Shown here: positions 36,577 to 45,749 of the stretch, piece by piece
Layout: every line of letters starts with the position of its first letter
How positions within the stretch are numbered: the stretch's first letter is position 1
DNA from: Leptolyngbyaceae cyanobacterium C42_A2020_001
GTDB lineage: Bacteria > Cyanobacteriota > Cyanobacteriia > Leptolyngbyales > Leptolyngbyaceae
Assembly: GCA_015272515.1 (NCBI GenBank)
Contig: JACYLN010000059.1
Span: 34,840 to 98,839 of the forward strand
Length of the DNA stretch: 64,000 nucleotides
Direction: 5' to 3'
Program-made: the position numbers and the translations under genes
Notes under the pieces: model-generated
What the model saw: the letters and a program-made list of their open reading frames with translations, nothing else
Database searches by the model: none
What the model was told of the DNA's origin: nothing

Positions 36577-37551
36577 ATGAATCATCCCCGTGTTCTTTGC
36601 CTCGGCGAAATTCTATTTGATTTTCTTTCTAACCAACCCGGTGTGCCCTATGAGCAGGTCACATCCTGGACACCCTATCCTGGTGGTGCCCCAGCCAATG
36701 TTGCCTGTGCGCTCACGAAGTTGGGAACTTCCAGCGGATTTGTTGGGGCTGTGGGGGTAGACGAAACCGGACATACGCTGGTCAATTTGCTGAATGAAAT
36801 TGGGGTAAATACAGAAGGCGTTCAACGGCACCCCACCGCACCCACCAGAGGGGTGTATGTTGTTCGCTCAGAGGCAGGCGATCGCGCCTTTGCAGGATTT
36901 GGGCATTACGACACAAGCGAATTTGCTGATACTCATCTGCAAGCCGATAAACTTCCAGTTCATTTGTTTGAAAAAGCAGATTTTTTGGTGCTAGGAACAC
37001 TGGAAATGGCCTATCCAGAAAGTCGAGATGCCATGTTGCAAGCCTTATCTTTAGCCGACCAGTACTACACCAAAGTGCTGTTAGACGTGAATTGGCGACC
37101 CGTTTTTTGGCACAATCCGGCGGAGGCTCCAGCCATCATCCACCGCTTGATGCAACACGCCGACTTTATTAAGCTTTCAGACGAAGAGGCCGAATTACTG
37201 TTTGAAACGACTGACCCCGGCATCATCGCTCACCGGATTGAAACCGCCGAAGGAGTGCTGGTGACCGCCGGTGCGAAGGGCTGTGCCTACTACCTGGCTG
37301 AGAATCAGGGGAGTATTCCCGCCTTCCAAATGTCCGTTGTGGATACCACTGGGGCAGGGGATAGCTTTGTGGCAGGCTTCATTCACCAACTTGCCCTACG
37401 CGGATTGAAGAGTCTTGCAGATCCAGAGCAAGCACGGCAAATTATCACCTATGCCAGCGTTGTGGGAGCGTTGACAACAACGAAAGCAGGCGCGATCGCG
37501 GCTCAACCAACGGCAGATGAAGTAGACGATTTTCTCAGGAAGAATCAGTAG
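36577..37551 (+). CDS. PfkB-family carbohydrate kinase (fructokinase-like)
   Basis: This is a ribokinase-fold sugar kinase of 324 residues that transfers phosphate from ATP to a sugar, most likely fructose. The N-terminal motif LCLGEILFDFL, the substrate-site PGGAPANVACALTKLG and the C-terminal PfkB signature DTTGAGDSFVAGF with the catalytic Asp are all intact. Fructokinases of sucrose metabolism in cyanobacteria have this form. The start is ATG 36577, just after a MITE-like element. The CYTH gene follows 40 bases after its stop on the same strand. Confidence 0.9.
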   Translation: MNHPRVLCLGEILFDFLSNQPGVPYEQVTSWTPYPGGAPANVACALTKLGTSSGFVGAVGVDETGHTLVNLLNEIGVNTEGVQRHPTAPTRGVYVVRSEAGDRAFAGFGHYDTSEFADTHLQADKLPVHLFEKADFLVLGTLEMAYPESRDAMLQALSLADQYYTKVLLDVNWRPVFWHNPAEAPAIIHRLMQHADFIKLSDEEAELLFETTDPGIIAHRIETAEGVLVTAGAKGCAYYLAENQGSIPAFQMSVVDTTGAGDSFVAGFIHQLALRGLKSLADPEQARQIITYASVVGALTTTKAGAIAAQPTADEVDDFLRKNQ

Positions 37552-37591
37552 GGGCTTGGTTCCAAAACGTGGAAGTCACAGGGGAGAGGAG

Positions 37592-38062
37592 ATGGGAACG
37601 GAGATTGAGCGCAAATTTCTGGTGGTGGGTGATAGCTGGCGTGATCTGGGGAAAGGATCTGCTTATTGCCAGGGATACATTGCGTCGAGCCAGGAAAAAA
37701 CGGTTCGGGTGCGAATTGTGGGTGAGCAGGGATTTTTGACGATTAAGGGAGCTACTCAGGGAATTGCACGATCAGAATTTGAGTATCCAATTCCCGTCCA
37801 GGATGCTCAGGAAATGCTGGAAACTCTGTGCGATCGCCCCTTTATCAAGAAGATTCGGTACAAAGTAGAGTGGAACGGTTTACTCTGGGAAATTGACGAG
37901 TTTGAAGGTGAAAATGCCGGCTTAATCCTGGCAGAGGTTGAACTGACAGATGCAGATCAAGCAATCAACCTTCCAGAATGGATTGGAGCGGATGTTTCGC
38001 ACGATCCTCGCTACTACAACGCCAATCTTGCCAGATTCCCGTTTTCTCAATGGAACAGGTAA
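37592..38062 (+). CDS. CYTH-domain triphosphate-tunnel protein
   Basis: This is a 156-residue protein starting with MGTEIERKFLV, the ExExK signature of CYTH / triphosphate-tunnel metalloenzymes. Arg/Lys and Glu residues of the tunnel recur (EKTVRVRIVGEQGFLTIKG, RSEFEYPIP, KKIRYKVEWNG, EIDEFEGENAGLILAEVEL). Single-domain bacterial members usually hydrolyse inorganic triphosphate; some are class IV adenylate cyclases. I cannot decide between these. The start is ATG 37592, preceded by GGGGAGAGGAG, an excellent ribosome site; a TTG at 37556 is less likely. Confidence 0.9.
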   Translation: MGTEIERKFLVVGDSWRDLGKGSAYCQGYIASSQEKTVRVRIVGEQGFLTIKGATQGIARSEFEYPIPVQDAQEMLETLCDRPFIKKIRYKVEWNGLLWEIDEFEGENAGLILAEVELTDADQAINLPEWIGADVSHDPRYYNANLARFPFSQWNR

Positions 38063-38109
38063 ATGAAAGGCGTTCTTATTGAACGCTTCGATTCGCAATC
38101 GCAAAACAA

Positions 38110-38757
38110 CTACGCCATATTGTTCTCAATCGCCCAACGAGCTAACTCAGTCCGGTTGTGTAGGCCTGTTTTTCCCAACATATTACTCACATGGCTCTCA
38201 ATCGTCCGCTGACTGACATTCAATTCGTCTGCGATTTCTCGGTTTGCCATCCCCCGCGCCACAAACTGCACCACCTTCAACTCAGTTGGGGTTAGTTCAA
38301 CATCAAACGGAACTTGAATCTTCGGAGCAGTTTCAGTGCTTCTGCCAGGACGTTCAGACATTCGCGCAGCTTGCTTTAGTGAAGACTCTACCTGGGCAAC
38401 CAGTTCTTCTGGCTCAAAAGGCTTCACCATATACACATCTGCGCCTGTGTTTAGCCCTTTAACCCGATCTTGACTTTGCCCCTTTGCAGACAAAAACAAA
38501 ACCGGAATCCAACTAGTGCGAGGATCTTCTCGGACATGTCGCACCAAGGAGTACCCATCCATTTCAGGCATCATGACATCACAGATAATCATATCGGGAG
38601 TGTCATGTTCCAAAACTTCCAGGGCTTCTCGACCATTTTCTGCCGTAATGACTTCGTAACCGCGAAACTCCAGGTAATCCTTAACTAACAGAATCAGGTT
38701 CGGATCATCGTCGATTAGCAGCAATCGTCTGTGACTTCCGGCGCTGGTTTCTTTCAT
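38110..38757 (-). CDS. NarL/LuxR-type response regulator (Ycf29-like)
   Basis: This is a 215-residue two-component regulator. The receiver domain has Asp16-Asp17-Asp18 (LLIDDDPN), the phosphorylation site Asp60 (ICDVMMPEMDG) and Lys112 (MVKPFEP). The C-terminal LuxR helix-turn-helix (LTPTELKVVQFVARGMANRE) continues with IADELNVSQRTIESHVSNML. The arrangement resembles the cyanobacterial and plastid Ycf29 group, but I cannot confirm orthology. No histidine kinase is adjacent. The 276-base spacer upstream contains no gene that I can see. Confidence 0.88.
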   Translation of the reverse strand: MKETSAGSHRRLLLIDDDPNLILLVKDYLEFRGYEVITAENGREALEVLEHDTPDMIICDVMMPEMDGYSLVRHVREDPRTSWIPVLFLSAKGQSQDRVKGLNTGADVYMVKPFEPEELVAQVESSLKQAARMSERPGRSTETAPKIQVPFDVELTPTELKVVQFVARGMANREIADELNVSQRTIESHVSNMLGKTGLHNRTELARWAIENNMA

Positions 38758-39033
38758 GTTTTGCTACTCACCTACTCCTGGATAAAAATTAACTGGATGT
38801 TACCAGAATCTATAAAAAACAAACGCCTTACAAGCGAGATGCTGCCCACCAATAGACTGCCTTCAGTTTGAGTCACGCGAACACCTGCTCATTATTTTAG
38901 GGAGTTTACCCAGATCGAGTTAGATTTCAATAAATCTTATACACTAGCAAAGTTATTAACTAAGGATTACTGTATCGTTCCCCATTATATTTATTAATGC
39001 TCGATTAGGCACAGTTTCCACTAACTGCATCAC

Positions 39034-40452
39034 TTAACACCAGATTTTTGCGACTCGCCCTTGAATTGACTGCCCAAACCAGGGAGTATTTGCAGATAAG
39101 GATCGCAGCGATCGCGCGTCTGCGATCCACATTTGTTGTGGATCAAATAGAAGCATTTCCGCTGATTCACCAGCTTTAATAACCGCTGGACTTTGCTGAA
39201 GACAACAAGCTGGGCGGCTACTCAGGGCAGACCACAGATCTAATGCCGACCACTGATTCGTTTCGACCAACGCTTGCCAGAGCAGCGGTAGCGCCAACTC
39301 CAAGCCGATCGCACCAGGAGGTGATTCGGCCAAGGCAACAGTTTTGTCTTCATAGGTGAAGGGAGCATGATCCACGGCGATCGCGTCGATCACACCCTGT
39401 TGCACCGCTGCCACCAATGCCTGTTGATCAGCGGGGGAACCCAATGGAGCCAAGAGCCGCAAACTGGGATCGTAGGAACTAAGAGCCTGAGTATTCAGCA
39501 GTAAATGCATCCAGGTTGTACTGGCAGTCACGGGTAGCCCACGAGCCTTTGCTGATCGAATTAGTTCCACACCGCGGGCTGTTGATAACCGCATGAAATG
39601 AACCGGAGTTCCCGTTTCTTCCACACACTCTAGCAGCGCTGCTAAAGCGGTAGTTTCCGCGATCGCGGGAATTCCTGGCAAACCAAACACCATCGAATCG
39701 GGACCCTCCCGCATCACCCCATTACCCACCAGTTCGCGATCGCACGCCCACAGCATCACAGGCTTCCCTAACGGATGCAAATACTCCAACATCCGCCGCA
39801 CCAGTAGCAGGTTAGGGATTGGCTGACCATCGGTAAACCCCACCGCTCCCGTCAGCGCCAGTTCCGCCAGTTCCGTCATTTGCTGCCCCTGCGTGTTGGT
39901 GGTTAAAGCAGCCCAGGGGAAGAGGGAGGGGAGAGGGGAGAGGGGGGATGAGGAAGATAGGGAGGATGAGAAAGATACTGCTCCTCGATCTCCCTTGTCT
40001 CCCTTACCTCCCTTATCACTCCTGCCTTCTGCCTCCTGCCTCCCTTCGGGCTGAGCCTCAGGGCGAAGCCTGCCTCCGCTCGGCTGAGCGCTCGCACCGA
40101 AGCCTGCCTTCTGCCGATCGAAAAACCAGTGGACGCTGGCAGGATTATCAATGGGGGGGTGGGTAGTGGGCAAAACGGCGACTCGGGTAAAGCCGCCTGC
40201 TGCTGCCGCCAATCTAAGAGAGTAGAGGGTTTCGCGCTCTTCAAAACCAGGTTCGCCGGAGTGACTGTACACATCGACTAAACCCGGTGCCAGTACCAAC
40301 CCATACCCCTCAATGACAGTGGCATCGCTGGGAATATCGGCGATCGCATCCGCAATTTGAGCAATCACGCCGTCTTCAATCGAAACATCACCCACGCGAT
40401 CGGTTTGCGATGCGGGATCTAGAATTCGTACCTGTTGTAGAAGTTCTTGCAT
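39034..40452 (-). CDS. Dihydroorotase-like amidohydrolase, degenerate metal site, with in-frame low-complexity insertion
   Basis: This 472-residue protein has the cyclic-amidohydrolase frame of dihydroorotases (GLVLAPGLVDVYSHSGEPGF; IDAIAVDHAPFTYED; C-terminal AGESAEMLLFDP). The key residues are mostly lost. The H-x-H is Tyr62-Ser-His64, the substrate Arg is Gly66, HVS reads RLS and PHH reads WMH; only the catalytic-type Asp in VDHAP remains. It is probably not a dihydroorotase catalyst. Non-catalytic homologues (PyrC'/pDHO) can scaffold aspartate transcarbamoylase, which is a possible role. Residues of about 115-178 are an inserted low-complexity block. A separate pyrC is at 44415. Confidence 0.82.
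   Translation of the reverse strand: MQELLQQVRILDPASQTDRVGDVSIEDGVIAQIADAIADIPSDATVIEGYGLVLAPGLVDVYSHSGEPGFEERETLYSLRLAAAAGGFTRVAVLPTTHPPIDNPASVHWFFDRQKAGFGASAQPSGGRLRPEAQPEGRQEAEGRSDKGGKGDKGDRGAVSFSSSLSSSSPLSPLPSLFPWAALTTNTQGQQMTELAELALTGAVGFTDGQPIPNLLLVRRMLEYLHPLGKPVMLWACDRELVGNGVMREGPDSMVFGLPGIPAIAETTALAALLECVEETGTPVHFMRLSTARGVELIRSAKARGLPVTASTTWMHLLLNTQALSSYDPSLRLLAPLGSPADQQALVAAVQQGVIDAIAVDHAPFTYEDKTVALAESPPGAIGLELALPLLWQALVETNQWSALDLWSALSSRPACCLQQSPAVIKAGESAEMLLFDPQQMWIADARSLRSLSANTPWFGQSIQGRVAKIWC
39918..40110. repeat. Spacer-type low-complexity block inside the dihydroorotase-like gene
   Basis: This stretch of about 190 bases is unlike its surroundings. It combines purine-rich runs (AGGGGAGAGGGG), TCTCCCTTGTCTCCC-like pyrimidine repeats and repeated CTTCTGCCTCCTGCC and CGAAGCCTGCCT units. 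Such text is common between genes in filamentous cyanobacteria. It keeps the frame and encodes Gly/Ser/Lys/Asp-rich sequence with no counterpart in the family. Confidence 0.7.
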
Positions 40453-40481
40453 ACTGTCTGACGCTTAACCATTAGACCTGT

Positions 40482-41831
40482 CTATAAGGCTCCGGCAGCG
40501 GTTTTATCGAGCACCCCCCCATCCAAATGAGCAGTGCTGTTCATGCAGGTGAGGACGGGTTGGCTATTGGCTCCGGCATAATCGATGACGCTGACGGCAC
40601 CATTGCCCTGCTTGAAATTCCAGAAGTTTGCCGGACCTAAGCCCAGGACATAACAAAGAATCGCCTTATTAATGGCATCGTGTGCCACTACCAGCGTCAT
40701 GCCGAGTTCTGGACGATTGACGGCAGACTCAACAATTGCATCCCAAGCTGCGATCGCCCGTTCCCATACCTGTTGCAAGTTTTCGCCTTCGGGCATTTGC
40801 ACTGCTTCGGGGTTGGTTTGCCAGCGTTGCAGTTCTCCCGGAAACTCCGCCTCAATCTCAGATTCCAATTTGCCTTCCCACAAGCCGTGACTGATTTCTC
40901 GAAGATTATCCTCCAGTTCTAGCTGCACATCCGGATGGTGTTGCAGGATAATTTCTGCCGTCTCTTTAGGGCGCAGCATCGGACTGGTGACTGCGTAGCG
41001 AATCGGAATCTGCTTGAGATATGCTGCCGCCTGCTCCGCCTGCGATCGCCCATTGTCATTCAACGGCACATCAATCTGTCCCTGAAACCGTTTCTGCCGA
41101 TTCCAGTCGGTTTCGCCATGCCGCACCAAGAGTAAACGAGGACCACTGTAATTCTTCTTCGATTCGGGCAACGGATGTCCCAAGTGGGCTGTCTGGTTGA
41201 GCGACTCAATTTGCACCGTATCATCCAACCCACCTGCAAAATTCAACACACTAATCCCACAATTCGATTGATGTACGGCTTGATAGCCCGTTGGTTCCAG
41301 CCCGATCGCCGTACTGATGAGGGCGCGATTGATGCCACTGTGAGCCACCAGCAATACAGTTTTGCCTGCATGATTGGGTAAAAACTCCTGCCAGAAGCGC
41401 TTTGCCCGCTCATACAGTTCCAGCACAGGAAAGTAATCCCTGGTGCCATCGTCTGTGGGAATTGTCATCCGCAGTTCGTGGGGGCGGTTGTTCCACTGCT
41501 CAAACTCGTCTGGATACTTTTGCGCCACATCTTTGAACAGCATCCCCTCCCACAGCATCAAGTTAATTTCTTTCAACGTTTCCACCGTTTGGAAGGGGCT
41601 TTTCGGGGCTTGCTTCAGACAAGATAAGATGATCTCCGCAGTGTCTTTGGCTCGCCGTAAGGGGCTGCTGTAAACGGCATCAAACGCAATCTCGCTGAGG
41701 GCAGCACCCACCTGATGGGCACCTGCTTGTCCAGCGGCAGTCAAGGTTGATTCATCTAGAAACCCTTGCACACGGCGTTCCACGTTAAAGGTGCTCTCAC
41801 CGTGACGAACCAAAATGACGCGAGTAACCAT
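40482..41831 (-). CDS. Two-domain histidine phosphatase (phosphoglycerate mutase superfamily)
   Basis: This 449-residue protein carries two complete histidine-phosphatase domains. The first starts VILVRHGESTFN and the second, after residue 225 or so, starts LLLVRHGETDWN. Each has the downstream partner motifs (SSPLRRAKDTAE and TSPMLRPKETAE; VAHSGINRALI and VVAHDAINKAIL). Cyanobacterial relatives include phosphoserine phosphatase and phosphoglycerate-mutase-like enzymes, so the substrate is uncertain. The start is ATG 41831. It lies just upstream of, and on the same strand as, the dihydroorotase-like gene (29-base gap), suggesting one transcript. Confidence 0.87.
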   Translation of the reverse strand: MVTRVILVRHGESTFNVERRVQGFLDESTLTAAGQAGAHQVGAALSEIAFDAVYSSPLRRAKDTAEIILSCLKQAPKSPFQTVETLKEINLMLWEGMLFKDVAQKYPDEFEQWNNRPHELRMTIPTDDGTRDYFPVLELYERAKRFWQEFLPNHAGKTVLLVAHSGINRALISTAIGLEPTGYQAVHQSNCGISVLNFAGGLDDTVQIESLNQTAHLGHPLPESKKNYSGPRLLLVRHGETDWNRQKRFQGQIDVPLNDNGRSQAEQAAAYLKQIPIRYAVTSPMLRPKETAEIILQHHPDVQLELEDNLREISHGLWEGKLESEIEAEFPGELQRWQTNPEAVQMPEGENLQQVWERAIAAWDAIVESAVNRPELGMTLVVAHDAINKAILCYVLGLGPANFWNFKQGNGAVSVIDYAGANSQPVLTCMNSTAHLDGGVLDKTAAGAL

Positions 41832-41993
41832 AGTTTAGGGGAGGGGATATAGGGGATAGGGTATCGGAAATAGGAGCGAGGCGGGTACGTACAAATCGAG
41901 GGGCAGTATATCCTGTGAAAAGGCAAAGGGCGAATTCAAGCCAGAAGCATTTTAGCTTGTCTGCTGCGCTCACTCTGTAGGTTGGGAAAGTTC

Positions 41994-43526
41994 ATGACGA
42001 TTAAACGGGCGATTTTAATAGTATTGACGGTGTTTGCGATCGCGCTGATTGGGCAGGATTTGTGGAGCAGTTTGAATCAGCCCCAAATTCAAAGTCGGCT
42101 TGAACTGTATCAAACCAACCTGGTGTTGCAAGTGACGGAACTGCGATCGCCGGATGCGGGAATGACTTCGGCAGCGCGAGCGATCGTTGGCAGTGAACCG
42201 CTTCAGTCTGCCCTGGAACAATACGACGATGTGCGCGAGCAGGCACAGAAGAATTTAGACAAGTCCCAAGCTCTGGTGCAGTCAGAACCGCGATCGCTTC
42301 AGCCGGATGAAGCGGCGCAACTGCAAGCCACCCGTCAGAAGTTGGAACAACTCATTGCCGAACTAGACTTGAATCGCGGCATTTTGCAAGCACAGCAGGG
42401 GCAAATTGAAACCGCTCTAAAGACCTGGACATCTACCAGCGATCGCGCAACCACTCAAGGTTTGCCAGCCAGCCTGAATCAAACAGCAAACGTCTTGAGC
42501 GGTTTATGGAATCCTGCACCCCAACTCTTGCCCGATGCCGAACCCACATTGCGAAAGAACCTGGATGGCTGGTTTGAGAATCGGGCACTGGCGCAACTGT
42601 ATACCTTGCAACAGCGACAGGATGCCCTACAAGAATTGGAATTGACTCAGCAACAAGCGGCAGAGCAAGCATTTCAAAGTTTGGCATTGATTGCTGGCGT
42701 ACCAGTATTCGGTTGCCTAATTGGCGCAGGAATTCTGTTGTTTCTCATTGGGCAATGGTTGGTGCAGCGCAAGCAGGCGTTGCTATCGGCGGAAACGATG
42801 GATGGGTGGCTCACCCCCTGGGATGGCGAAACCATCTGGCAAGTGCTGGTCTTCGGCTTCTTTTTGGTGGGACAAATCATCCTGCCGCTGGTGTTTGCTG
42901 TACTGCGCCAAACCAGCGTATTTACTGCTGCAAGTACAAGTGAATGGGGACGGGCAGTGTTGATCCTGCTCAATTATTTGCTTCTAGCAGCAGGTGGATT
43001 GACTGTTCTGTATCTATCGGTCAAGCCATTTTTGCCGCTACCAGAAGGCTGGTTCCACATTGACTTCAAAGGCAATTGGTTTTGGTGGGGGTTGGGCGGC
43101 TACTTTGCGGCGCTGCCGTTAGTAATTCTGGTTTCATTAATCAATCAGCAAATCTGGCAGGGGCAGGGCGGTAGCAATCCCATTTTGCCGATCGCACTAG
43201 AAGAAAAAAACAACCTTGCCCTGCTGATCTTCTTTGGTACAGCCGCGATTGCTGCCCCCATCTTTGAAGAAATCCTGTTCCGAGGCTTTCTGCTGTCATC
43301 CCTAACTCGCTACATCTCCATCTGGGGTGCGATCGCTCTCAGTAGCCTGATCTTTGCTATCGCCCACCTCAGCCTATCGGAAGTGTTACCGCTCACCGTG
43401 TTGGGCATGGTACTGGGCTTCGTCTACGTGCGATCGCGCAACCTGCTTGCCTCCATGCTGCTCCATAGCTTATGGAACAGCGGCACGTTGATCAGCCTAT
43501 ACGTCTTAGGTGCAGGGCAAGGATAA
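41994..43526 (+). CDS. CPBP (CAAX/Abi-type) intramembrane metalloprotease
   Basis: About 510 residues from ATG 41994; a TTG at 41982 is the alternative. A signal or anchor span (AILIVLTVFAIALIGQDLW) is followed by a roughly 220-residue soluble, helical region rich in Gln, Leu and Glu (coiled-coil-like). A multi-span C-terminal domain has the CPBP motifs: EE-x3-R in FEEILFRGFLLSS (Glu425-Glu426), the FAIAHLSLSE histidine and HSLWNS. The family includes CAAX-processing and bacteriocin-maturing proteases. The substrate is unknown. It is divergent from the phosphatase and convergent with lepB. Confidence 0.87.
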   Translation: MTIKRAILIVLTVFAIALIGQDLWSSLNQPQIQSRLELYQTNLVLQVTELRSPDAGMTSAARAIVGSEPLQSALEQYDDVREQAQKNLDKSQALVQSEPRSLQPDEAAQLQATRQKLEQLIAELDLNRGILQAQQGQIETALKTWTSTSDRATTQGLPASLNQTANVLSGLWNPAPQLLPDAEPTLRKNLDGWFENRALAQLYTLQQRQDALQELELTQQQAAEQAFQSLALIAGVPVFGCLIGAGILLFLIGQWLVQRKQALLSAETMDGWLTPWDGETIWQVLVFGFFLVGQIILPLVFAVLRQTSVFTAASTSEWGRAVLILLNYLLLAAGGLTVLYLSVKPFLPLPEGWFHIDFKGNWFWWGLGGYFAALPLVILVSLINQQIWQGQGGSNPILPIALEEKNNLALLIFFGTAAIAAPIFEEILFRGFLLSSLTRYISIWGAIALSSLIFAIAHLSLSEVLPLTVLGMVLGFVYVRSRNLLASMLLHSLWNSGTLISLYVLGAGQG

Positions 43527-43551
43527 GCGGGTAGGGAATAGGGGATAGGGT

Positions 43552-43625
43552 AGGTGGGTGGGGGAGTAGGTGGATGAACTCTCACTCACTCGCTCACTTG
43601 CCCACTCATCTACTCCCACACCTCC
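43552..43625. terminator. Imperfect hairpin between convergent CPBP and lepB genes
   Basis: A G-rich left arm (43552-43575; core GGGAGTAG at 43562-43569) is nearly complementary to a right arm (43606-43625; CTACTCCC at 43610-43617). It sits between two convergent genes and could act as a bidirectional terminator or be a low-complexity repeat. No long T-run is seen, so the role is inferred. Confidence 0.4.
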
Positions 43626-43634
43626 ATCTCCCCT

Positions 43635-44270
43635 CTACTTCGCATAGTCCGGTTCTGGCGTGATCTCACCCAGGCGATCGAGGGGCCAGAAGCGGACAAC
43701 GGCTCGACCGATGATATTCTCACGGGGAACAAAGCCCCAATAACGGCTATCGCAGCTATTGTTGCGGTTATCTCCCAAAACGAGATAGGAGTTTTCAGCC
43801 ACGACCCGCGGACCATATTGATATTCGGGAATTTCGTCCAGGTAGTTTTCCTTTAAGGGTTTGTCGTTGATATAAACCTGCCCCTGCCGCACTTCAAACT
43901 TCTCTCCTGGCAAAGCCACAATTCGCTTGATGTAAGCATCCTTTGATGAAGAAGGTGAACTGCCAGGGTTTCTCGGCCCAGTACACACGACAGACGCTTC
44001 ATCAGGCGGCATGAAAACGACGATATCGCCCCGTTGTGGGTCTTTGAAGTGATAACTGACTTTATCCACAATCAGGCGATCGTTCACTTGCAACGTTGGC
44101 ACCATCGATTTGGATGGAATGTAACGCGCTTCTGCCACAAAAGTTCGGATTCCAAACGCCAAGACTGCGCTCAATCCCAGCGTTTTGAGAATTTCGACCC
44201 AGGCGTTTTCGCGAGCGGATTGAGGAGACTTTTTTTCGTCGTCTGGCTCTGGCTTGTTAACTTGTGACAT
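43635..44270 (-). CDS. lepB: Signal peptidase I
   Basis: This is the type I leader peptidase that removes signal peptides from exported proteins. The 211-residue product has one N-terminal membrane span (LGLSAVLAFGIRTFVA), the nucleophile Ser55 in SKSMVPTL, the general-base Lys115 in DAYIKRIVALPGE and box E GDNRNNSCDSRYWGFVP. It is anchored in the plasma or thylakoid membrane. The start is ATG 44270. An acidic/basic cytoplasmic N-terminus of about 25 residues precedes the span. Confidence 0.95.
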   Translation of the reverse strand: MSQVNKPEPDDEKKSPQSARENAWVEILKTLGLSAVLAFGIRTFVAEARYIPSKSMVPTLQVNDRLIVDKVSYHFKDPQRGDIVVFMPPDEASVVCTGPRNPGSSPSSSKDAYIKRIVALPGEKFEVRQGQVYINDKPLKENYLDEIPEYQYGPRVVAENSYLVLGDNRNNSCDSRYWGFVPRENIIGRAVVRFWPLDRLGEITPEPDYAK

Positions 44271-44414
44271 AAGGGCGTGAACTTACAAAAAGGATTGCGA
44301 AGTATTAGAGTGTAGCATTCACCTATGCTCAACAATAAGAACTAACCGTTGTCCACAACCGGAACTGCGATCGCCTCATTCTGGCAAAGCTCATTTGTAT
44401 TCTAATCTGCGGAC

Positions 44415-45749
44415 ATGATCATGACAGTTGATTCGTCTTTAGTGATTCGTCAGGCTCAAATCCTCCACCCTGATGGTGAACTCAGGATAGGAGATGTACA
44501 GATTGAAGACGGCAAGATTCAGCAGATCGCACCTCATCTGGCGCTTCCTTTAAACAATAGCTCTAGAGAAATTGACGCAACTGGTTTAATTTTGTTGCCG
44601 GGAGTCATCGATCCACAAGTACACTTTCGTGAACCAGGGTTGGAACACAAGGAAGATCTATTTACAGCAAGTTACGCCTGCGCCAGAGGGGGGGTTACGT
44701 CTTTTCTGGAAATGCCCAATACTCGCCCCCTGACAACTACGCAGGCAACTCTGGATGACAAGCTCCAACGCGCCTCCAAAAAATGCGTCGTTAACTACGG
44801 CTTCTTTATTGGTGCAACCGCCGAAATGCTGCCCGATTTGCTAGAGGCAAACCCCGTCTGCGGCATCAAGATTTTTATGGGGTCAATGCATGGTCCCTTA
44901 TTAGTGGATGAGGAACCGCTGTTAGACAAAATCTTTTCGCAGGGAAGTCGCTTGATTGCCGTTCACGCCGAAAATCAGGAACGAATTCGTCAACGCCGAG
45001 AGCAGTTTGCAGGCATTCATGATCCAGCGATTCACTCACAAATTCAAGATAATCAAGCCGCATTAGAAGCCACACAGTTAGCGCTGAAGCTTTCCAAAAA
45101 ATATCAACGACGACTGCATATTTTGCATATGTCTACAGCGGAAGAAGCGGAATTAATGCGACACGATAAGCCTGCCTGGGTGACGTGCGAAGTAACACCA
45201 CAACATTTGCTGCTGAATACAAGTGCCTATGAAACGATTGGGACGTTGGCACAGATGAACCCGCCGCTGCGATCGCCCTACGACAATCAAGTACTTTGGC
45301 AGGCATTGCTGGACGGCGTAATTGACTTCATCGCCACGGATCACGCGCCCCATACGCTGGAAGAAAAAGCCCAGGAGTATCCTAATAGCCCATCGGGAAT
45401 GCCGGGAGTGGAAACCTCGCTGGCGCTGATGCTAACTCAGGCAGCACAAGGACGCTGCACGGTGGCACAGGTTGCTAATTGGATGTCTACCGCCGTAGCA
45501 AAGGCATACCGAATTCCCAACAAAGGCGCGATCGCTCCTGGGTACGATGCGGATCTTGTCTTGGTTGATCTGAACAACTACGCCCCAGTGCGACGAGAAG
45601 ATATCCTCTCTAAATGTGGTTGGAGTCCGTTTGAGGGATGGAGCCTGACAGGCTGGGCAAAAGTGACGATTGTTGGTGGGCAAGTCGTGTATGAAAACGG
45701 CAAAGTGAACCCTCAAGCGCACGGGCAAGCGCTCAGATTCGACTTATAA
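44415..45749 (+). CDS. pyrC: Dihydroorotase
   Basis: This enzyme cyclises carbamoyl-aspartate to dihydroorotate in pyrimidine synthesis. The 444-residue product has LLPGVIDPQVHFREPGLE: the first His of the usual H-x-H is Gln68, but His70 and the substrate Arg72 remain. LHILHMST keeps the next His. The TP-H-H motif reads TPQHLLL. IATDHAPHTLEEK and the MPGVETSLALML substrate block are intact. The Gln substitutions may define a subgroup; the rest is much closer to an active enzyme than the degenerate homologue at 39034. The start is ATG 44415, with ATG 44421 as the alternative. Confidence 0.88.
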   Translation: MIMTVDSSLVIRQAQILHPDGELRIGDVQIEDGKIQQIAPHLALPLNNSSREIDATGLILLPGVIDPQVHFREPGLEHKEDLFTASYACARGGVTSFLEMPNTRPLTTTQATLDDKLQRASKKCVVNYGFFIGATAEMLPDLLEANPVCGIKIFMGSMHGPLLVDEEPLLDKIFSQGSRLIAVHAENQERIRQRREQFAGIHDPAIHSQIQDNQAALEATQLALKLSKKYQRRLHILHMSTAEEAELMRHDKPAWVTCEVTPQHLLLNTSAYETIGTLAQMNPPLRSPYDNQVLWQALLDGVIDFIATDHAPHTLEEKAQEYPNSPSGMPGVETSLALMLTQAAQGRCTVAQVANWMSTAVAKAYRIPNKGAIAPGYDADLVLVDLNNYAPVRREDILSKCGWSPFEGWSLTGWAKVTIVGGQVVYENGKVNPQAHGQALRFDL

